Below are positions 59,515 through 64,000 of a DNA stretch of 64,000 nt, one piece after another. The stretch's first letter is position 1, and every line of letters starts with the position of its first letter. Under the pieces are notes generated by a model. The model worked only from the letters and a program-made list of their open reading frames with translations. It was not told the DNA's origin and made no database searches. The position numbers and the translations under genes were made by a program. The stretch lies in the NCBI GenBank assembly GCA_963837635.1, contig CAWINY010000007.1:744001-808000 (forward strand), given 5' to 3'. This stretch comes from CAWINY01 sp963837635 (lineage in GTDB: Bacteria > Acidobacteriota > Terriglobia > Terriglobales > Acidobacteriaceae).

Positions 59515-60099
59515 TCAATGCGATGTCTGCGTCGAAGGGGGCTTGCGGATCGTCTCTGAGCCAGCCAGAGAGTTCGACCCCAGCGGCCAGTGCGTGTGGC
59601 GGAAGACCAGCACCCACTTGCCGTTTTCCTTGCGGCGGTAATCGGTCCAGACCACCACCCGCGTGTCCGGCTGCTTGCCCTTCAGGTAACGATGGTAGGT
59701 GACCTGGCCATAGGCGATCACTCCGTCCCCGGCGGGCAAATAGGTGACGTAGTCGATAACTCCAGGCATGGTAATCACATTCTGGATGAATTTGTCGATG
59801 GATTCGCGGACTTCGTTACGGCCGTGAAAGATGATCCCAGTGGGGCCGACAAAAAAGATGTCGGGGCTGCTGGTGAACAGGCTCATCATCAGGTCGGTGT
59901 TGGGATGAACGTGAGCTTCGAGGAACTTTTGGTCGATCTCCTGGTTGGCGCGCACCACGTCAGCCGGCAGGTTGCCGGGATTGGACGGGTTGGCGGCCAA
60001 GCCGAAGGTGCTCACGCCGAGAAGCACGAGAACGACGAACGCAGCAGCGCTGCGTGTGTAGTTCTTAAGCGAAATTCCTGGAACCGAAAATCTTGCCAT
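59515..60099 (-). CDS. Secreted NTF2-like (DUF4440/SnoaL-type) protein
   Basis: A 194-residue exported protein. Signal peptide AAAFVVLVLLGVSTFGLAAN; the NTF2-like cone-shaped fold follows: ANQEIDQKFLEAHVHPNTDL, MMSLFTSSPDIFFVGPTGII, FHGRNEVRESIDKFIQNVIT, GVIAYGQVTYHRYLKGKQPD and VVVWTDYRRKENGKWVLVFR. AAGGAG lies seven bases before the ATG. Its paralog (63589 onward) lies in opposite orientation on the far side of the two-component/SUMF1 group. Such proteins bind small ligands or act as stand-alone ketosteroid-isomerase-like folds; no reaction is assigned. Confidence 0.75.
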   Translation of the reverse strand: MARFSVPGISLKNYTRSAAAFVVLVLLGVSTFGLAANPSNPGNLPADVVRANQEIDQKFLEAHVHPNTDLMMSLFTSSPDIFFVGPTGIIFHGRNEVRESIDKFIQNVITMPGVIDYVTYLPAGDGVIAYGQVTYHRYLKGKQPDTRVVVWTDYRRKENGKWVLVFRHTHWPLGSNSLAGSETIRKPPSTQTSH

Positions 60100-60301
60100 C
60101 GGATCGTCTCCTTGCGTCTTAAATAGTCCAGCCAGTGCGCCGCACTGAGGCCCTAATTGTTTCTTCCCAAAATGGGATCGAGCGCACCCACAGCGAATCT
60201 CCAGGGTCAGGGTTGCCGACCATACCATACATCGGATACGCAGGCGCTGCACTGCTGATCCTTGTACAGCAAGAGCTTGATCCGCTTCTTCCAAGCGCGA
60301 G

Positions 60302-61705
60302 CTACCCGACCCGCGGCAATCCGGGTAAGACCACGCGGAAGCGGCTTCCGCTCCCGACCAGATTCACCAACTCGATGGTTCCGCCATGTTGCTCGACGGA
60401 GAGTCTGGCGATAGCAAGTCCCAGACCCGCACCGCCCTCAGCCCGCGAGCGTGCTTTGTCTACGCGGAAGAAACGCTCGAAAATTCTTTGCTGATGTTCT
60501 TTTGCTATGCCTGGGCCTTCATCGGCAATCTCGATGACGGCGTGGTCGTCACGGCGAAAACACCGCATGAGCACCTTCGTGCCCGGCGGACTGTAGCGAA
60601 TGGCATTGTGCACGATGTTCATCACTGCCTGACGGAGTAGCAGGTGGTCGGCTGAGACGCACAGTTCCGGGTCGCCTTCCAACTCGATGGTTTGCTGTTT
60701 CTCTGCCGCCAACACCGCGACTCTCTCCCGCACTTCCGTTAATAGATCCAGCAGGTAGACATTCTCCAGCAGACGTTGAGCCTGCGTACCTTCGGCGCGA
60801 GCGAGCAGCAACAAAGAATCAATGAGGTCGTTGATGTGCTGTGCTTCTTCCAACATACTGCCGACCGTCTCGCGCAATCCCGCTGGATCTGCCCCATCGC
60901 GCAGGGCAACTTCGCCGACGGTGCGCAGGGCCGTCAGTGGTGTTCGCAATTCATGCGAGGCGTCGGCCGTAAAACGTCGAAGTGACTCGAAGGAGTCCTG
61001 CAGTCGTTGCAACGTCTGGTTGAAGACAGTCGCCAATTGGCCCAACTCATCGTGCGGACTGGGATTAGGCAAGCGTTGGCTGAGGGATTCCGAGGTGATT
61101 CGCCTCGCTTGTTCGGCCATCGCGCTCACCGGCGCCAGTGCACGGCCCACCATGACATATCCACCCAGTGAAGCGAATAAAGCAGCCAAGGGAACGCCCA
61201 AGACAAAACCCACGAGGATTTCTCGTAACGTCCGATCAAGGCCCGACTCGTCTCGGAACACGCGCAACGTCAGTCGGCGGGAGGCTGCGGACTGGACCGG
61301 CTGGGTCAACGCGCGCACCCGCGTTCCGTCTTTCAATCCGAAGGTGTGGAAACTCTCGGTCTCGGGCAGCGGCGGACCCATCTGCTCTTCTGTCCCTGGC
61401 CATTGATGCAGCAAGAGTTGCTTGTTCTCCGACCATAGGTCGAACCACCCTGGCGGCTTCCCTATGCCACCAGCCCAGTAAATGTCTTTGCCGTACCACT
61501 GGATGCGGTCTGAGGATAAAAAACCCACTTGCGACTCGACCCGATTCCAGTCCGTGCGCAATTGCCGGTCCAAATCCAAATGGAGTTGGTGCTCGACTAA
61601 TCCATAGACCACACATGCCATGGCCAATATGGTTCCACTGGCCACAGCCGTGTACCAGATCGTCAGGCGTAGCCTCAATGGGCGGCCCTCCCACCACGCC
61701 CTCAC
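60302..61705 (-). CDS. CusS-like sensor histidine kinase
   Basis: Membrane histidine kinase of 467 residues. TM1 (LTIWYTAVASGTILAMACVV), a periplasmic sensor of about 115 residues, TM2 (ILVGFVLGVPLAALFASLGG), HAMP, HisKA with the phosphoacceptor His in FTADASHELRTPLTALRTVG, and HATPase_c with NIVHNAIRYSPPGT, IADEGPGIAKEHQQRIFERF and AEGGAGLGLAI. The layout resembles metal-sensing kinases CusS and CzcS. Its ATG overlaps the stop of the response regulator by four bases. Ligand not shown. Confidence 0.9.
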   Translation of the reverse strand: MRAWWEGRPLRLRLTIWYTAVASGTILAMACVVYGLVEHQLHLDLDRQLRTDWNRVESQVGFLSSDRIQWYGKDIYWAGGIGKPPGWFDLWSENKQLLLHQWPGTEEQMGPPLPETESFHTFGLKDGTRVRALTQPVQSAASRRLTLRVFRDESGLDRTLREILVGFVLGVPLAALFASLGGYVMVGRALAPVSAMAEQARRITSESLSQRLPNPSPHDELGQLATVFNQTLQRLQDSFESLRRFTADASHELRTPLTALRTVGEVALRDGADPAGLRETVGSMLEEAQHINDLIDSLLLLARAEGTQAQRLLENVYLLDLLTEVRERVAVLAAEKQQTIELEGDPELCVSADHLLLRQAVMNIVHNAIRYSPPGTKVLMRCFRRDDHAVIEIADEGPGIAKEHQQRIFERFFRVDKARSRAEGGAGLGLAIARLSVEQHGGTIELVNLVGSGSRFRVVLPGLPRVG

Positions 61706-62388
61706 GGCTTCTCTTCTCCCCGTAACATAAAGCCAACCCCGCGCACGGTCTGGATCAGCTTGACAGCATGCTCTTCATCAATCTTCTTCCGCAAGTGTGC
61801 GAGATGCACATCGATAACGTTGTCGAGCGGCGTGCCGCGGTTCGGTTCACGCCAGACCTCTTGCGCCAGCATTTGCCGCGTGACGAGCTGTCCCTCGTAA
61901 CGCATGAGGTAGGCGAGTAAGTCGAATTCCCGGGGAGTGAGCGTGATCTCTTGTTCATCGCGCCATACTCTTCGCGCTTGCAGATCCAACAGCAAGTCGC
62001 CCATCTGCTTCCGTAACGGTTCCTCTTGTACCGTCCGGCGCAGCAAGACCCGAATGCGCGCAAGCAGTTCGGCAAAAGCGAAGGGCTTGACGAGATAATC
62101 ATCCGCGCCGCCATCAAGCCCCAATACGCGATCCTCAATCGCGTCCCGCGCAGTGAGCAGGAGTACCGGCGTCTTGATGCTGCGAGCGCGCATTGTTTTG
62201 AGAATCTCGATGCCGTCTCGTCCGGGCAGCAGCCAGTCCAGTAGGACTAAGTCGAATGCTTCGGAGGTCACCTGCAGGAATCCCGCTTCTCCCGTCCTGG
62301 CTATGGAGACATCATAGCCTTCGCCACGCAAACCCTGGCTGATAGCATGTGCGGTCTTGGCATCGTCTTCGATGATCAATATCTTCAT
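61702..62388 (-). CDS. OmpR-family response regulator, CusR-like
   Basis: DNA-binding regulator of 228 residues. Receiver: IIEDDAKTAHAISQGLRGEG, LVLLDWLLPGRDGIEILKTM, LLLTARDAIEDRVLGLDGGA and DDYLVKPFAFAELL. Winged helix: QEITLTPREFDLLAYLMRYE, NVIDVHLAHLRKKIDEE and IQTVRGVGFMLRG. All phosphorylation residues present. Coupled to the kinase by a four-base overlap (ATGA). Divergent from the SUMF1-type gene across about 140 bases. Similar pairs respond to copper, silver or zinc. Confidence 0.9.
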   Translation of the reverse strand: MKILIIEDDAKTAHAISQGLRGEGYDVSIARTGEAGFLQVTSEAFDLVLLDWLLPGRDGIEILKTMRARSIKTPVLLLTARDAIEDRVLGLDGGADDYLVKPFAFAELLARIRVLLRRTVQEEPLRKQMGDLLLDLQARRVWRDEQEITLTPREFDLLAYLMRYEGQLVTRQMLAQEVWREPNRGTPLDNVIDVHLAHLRKKIDEEHAVKLIQTVRGVGFMLRGEEKP

Positions 62389-62527
62389 TTTGAGTTTATA
62401 AGTATCGCAGACTGCGCCGCCGCCGATTCTGAATAAATCTTCAGTATATTGTCAACGCCAAACGATAATAAAGTGACTACGCTTGAAACACGAGGTGCAA
62501 GATATTCCACATTCTAGAGGCGAGTCC

Positions 62528-63367
62528 ATGTTGGAAGGTTTAGTGTTCTGGAAGTTGTTCATGCTAAAAGTAACGGGTGTGATCCTGGCAGGGCTTGCGG
62601 CGATGGCCCTGTGCAGCGTTCCGGCCCTTACCCAAGAGGCAGCGTCGACAACCGCCCAGCAAGCGCCCCCTTCGGAGACGGGGCCCAAAACGCAAGTCAA
62701 CCCGAAAGACGGACTCACGTACGTGTGGATTCCGCCCGGCAAGTTCATGTTTGGCTGTTCGCCGGACGATACCAACTGCGACACGGACGAAGCAAAGCCG
62801 CAGGCAGTGACTATCGAGAAGGGTTTCTGGATTGGGCAGACACTCGTGACGCAAGAGGCCTATAGCAAGGTGATGGGCAAGAATCCCAGCTGGTATAAAG
62901 GGGCCACGTTCCCCGTGTCCAAGGTGAATTTCTACGATGCCAAAAGGTACTGCGCGGCGGTGGGGATGCGCTTGCCGTCTGAGATCGAGTACGAATACGC
63001 GGCACGAGCGGGAACGACCACCCCGCGATACGGCGATGTAGATGCAATCGCCTGGTACAAGGGTAACACCTTGGCCCCGTACTGGGGGCGCCACCCCAGG
63101 GAAGTCAAGACAAGGCAGCCGAATGCTTATGGCTTGTACGACATGCTGGGCAACATGTGGGAGCTGACCGGGACCGAGTACCGCCTGTTTGTCGTGACGC
63201 TGCGCGGCGGTAGCTACGACACCAGCGCAAAGAACATCCGCGCTTCCGTCCGCGCATTTGACCAGCCCGACGACCGGCGCAAGTTCACCAGCTTCCGCTG
63301 TGCGGGAGAATCGGCGGACGGCAGCAATGCGCACCAGCTTACAGAAGAGGCTGAAGACGAGGACTAA
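62528..63367 (+). CDS. Exported SUMF1/FGE-sulfatase-domain protein without catalytic Cys pair
   Basis: A 279-residue exported protein. Signal peptide LKVTGVILAGLAAMALCSVP, then the formylglycine-generating-enzyme fold: TYVWIPPGKFMFGCSPDDTN, VTIEKGFWIGQTLVTQEAYS, FYDAKRYCAAVGMRLPSEIE, YEYAARAGT, NAYGLYDMLGNMWELTGTEY, and TLRGGSYDTSAKNIRASVRA. True FGE enzymes have a Cys pair after RGGSW; here GGSYDTSAKNIR has none, so the protein is a non-sulfatase-activating member, as in most bacteria. ATG 62528 has GAGG seven bases upstream; internal ATG at 62561 also possible. Divergent from the CusR-like regulator, so perhaps controlled by it. Confidence 0.8.
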   Translation: MLEGLVFWKLFMLKVTGVILAGLAAMALCSVPALTQEAASTTAQQAPPSETGPKTQVNPKDGLTYVWIPPGKFMFGCSPDDTNCDTDEAKPQAVTIEKGFWIGQTLVTQEAYSKVMGKNPSWYKGATFPVSKVNFYDAKRYCAAVGMRLPSEIEYEYAARAGTTTPRYGDVDAIAWYKGNTLAPYWGRHPREVKTRQPNAYGLYDMLGNMWELTGTEYRLFVVTLRGGSYDTSAKNIRASVRAFDQPDDRRKFTSFRCAGESADGSNAHQLTEEAEDED

Positions 63368-63588
63368 CACTCGTTGTAGGCAGCGAGCAGCGATGGCGAG
63401 TTGTTCTTTGCACGGGCTCACGGGCCAGCACTTCACTGCAACGTGACCGGCGCTGAGCCTATCGTCGGGACGGCGTCCGACAGCAAGAACCGGCCAAGCA
63501 TCACGACTACCAATTAGGGCGACTCAGCGCGGCGCACTGGCTGAGCGGCTATTTAATAAGAGGAATAAGAGGAAAGGGAGGCGATCCA

Positions 63589-64000
63589 ATGGCGAGACTC
63601 TTGATTCCAGGGACTTCGCTTAAGAGCCACACACGCAGCGCTGCTGCGTTCGTCTTCACCGTAGTTCTCTGCCTGAGCACGTTCGGCTTGGCCGCCACCC
63701 CGTCCAACCCCGGTAACCTGCCGGCCGACGCGTTGCGCGCGAACCAGGAAATCGATGAGAAATTCCTCGAAGCTCATGTCAAACCGAACGTCGACCTGAT
63801 CATGAGCCTATTCACCGATAGTCCCGACATCTTCTTCGTCGGCCCCACTGGCCTGATCTTCCACGGCCGCGACGAAGTCCGGGGATCAATCGCAAAGTTC
63901 TTGGCCAACGTCATCACCATGCCGGGAGAAATTAATAGCGTGACTTACCTGCCCGCTGGCGATGGAGTGGTCGCTTACGGCCAAGTCACGTACCACCGAC
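63589..64000 (+). CDS. Secreted NTF2-like protein, paralog of 59515-60099 (partial)
   Basis: The visible 137 codons encode MARLLIPGTSLKSHTRSAAA, a signal peptide (FVFTVVLCLSTFGLAATPSN), and the same domain as the paralog: ANQEIDEKFLEAHVKPNVDL, IMSLFTDSPDIFFVGPTGLI, FHGRDEVRGSIAKFLANVIT and GDGVVAYGQVTYHR, at which the window ends. A ribosome-binding site GGGAGGCGATCC precedes the ATG, similar to that of the paralog (GGAGACGATCC). The two genes are inverted relative to each other and flank the two-component/SUMF1 genes. Close similarity suggests duplication. Confidence 0.8.
   Translation, partial: MARLLIPGTSLKSHTRSAAAFVFTVVLCLSTFGLAATPSNPGNLPADALRANQEIDEKFLEAHVKPNVDLIMSLFTDSPDIFFVGPTGLIFHGRDEVRGSIAKFLANVITMPGEINSVTYLPAGDGVVAYGQVTYHR

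Overview
The window reads as a GC-rich soil or sediment bacterium, most likely of the phylum Acidobacteriota. The inference rests on a large TonB-dependent-type receptor with an N-terminal carboxypeptidase-like domain, DUF5666 and DUF1385 proteins, a DUF1800/DUF1501 pair, and the dense intergenic palindromes and 'stuttering' inverted repeats. No rRNA gene or complete tRNA is present, so the phylum is inferred rather than shown.

Region 1 (1-20 kb) is an exopolysaccharide / O-antigen type locus, almost all on the minus strand. In transcription order it has a PilZ protein, a NusG-like antiterminator, a damaged pair (5' part of a WbaP-like sugar transferase joined to the 3' part of a second NusG-like gene), an ExeA-like AAA ATPase, a CpsD-like ATPase with degenerate nucleotide-binding motifs, membrane and GT2 glycosyltransferases, a radical SAM/SPASM protein with a small Cys-rich partner, two paralogous epimerases flanking a short-chain dehydrogenase, a Wzx-like flippase, a GT39-like protein, another epimerase, a dolichol-phosphate-mannose-synthase-like GT2 and a Wza-type exporter cut by the window edge. 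A divergent LuxR-type regulator (19.1 kb) faces this locus across a spacer holding two matching palindromes exactly 100 bp apart.

Region 2 (20.1-25.2 kb) is mobile-element debris: an rmuC tail, an ISKra4-type remnant, an orphan XRE antitoxin, an intact ISAzo13-type element, the 3' half of an initiator tRNA (attachment-site scar), two identical tandem IS200-type elements inserted at its CCA end, and a dead tyrosine integrase.

Region 3 (25.3-41.9 kb) is mostly core: a frameshifted AsmA gene, three exported proteins, prmC-prfA-DUF1385 with a four-helix-bundle gene wedged between inverted repeats, the TonB-type receptor, a DUF5666 protein with a CpxAR-like two-component system, a lone receiver protein and 3-hydroxyacyl-CoA dehydrogenase. 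Region 4 (42-46.1 kb) is a second decayed accessory zone: a truncated duplicate of the 27-kb gene, a Rieske protein lacking a cluster ligand, a ligase-D fragment, an AsmA fragment, VapBC and RES-Xre toxin-antitoxin pairs.

Region 5 (46.3-64 kb) holds a CHASE3/PAS hybrid-free histidine kinase with a two-receiver regulator and a convergent NarL-type regulator, a metallo-beta-lactamase-fold hydrolase, the DUF1800/DUF1501 pair, a nitric-oxide-type cluster (cNMP-domain protein, PAS protein, NnrS-like membrane protein) sharing a 12-bp palindrome at its promoters, and a CusRS-like two-component system with a SUMF1-type protein, flanked by two secreted NTF2-like paralogs in opposite orientation.
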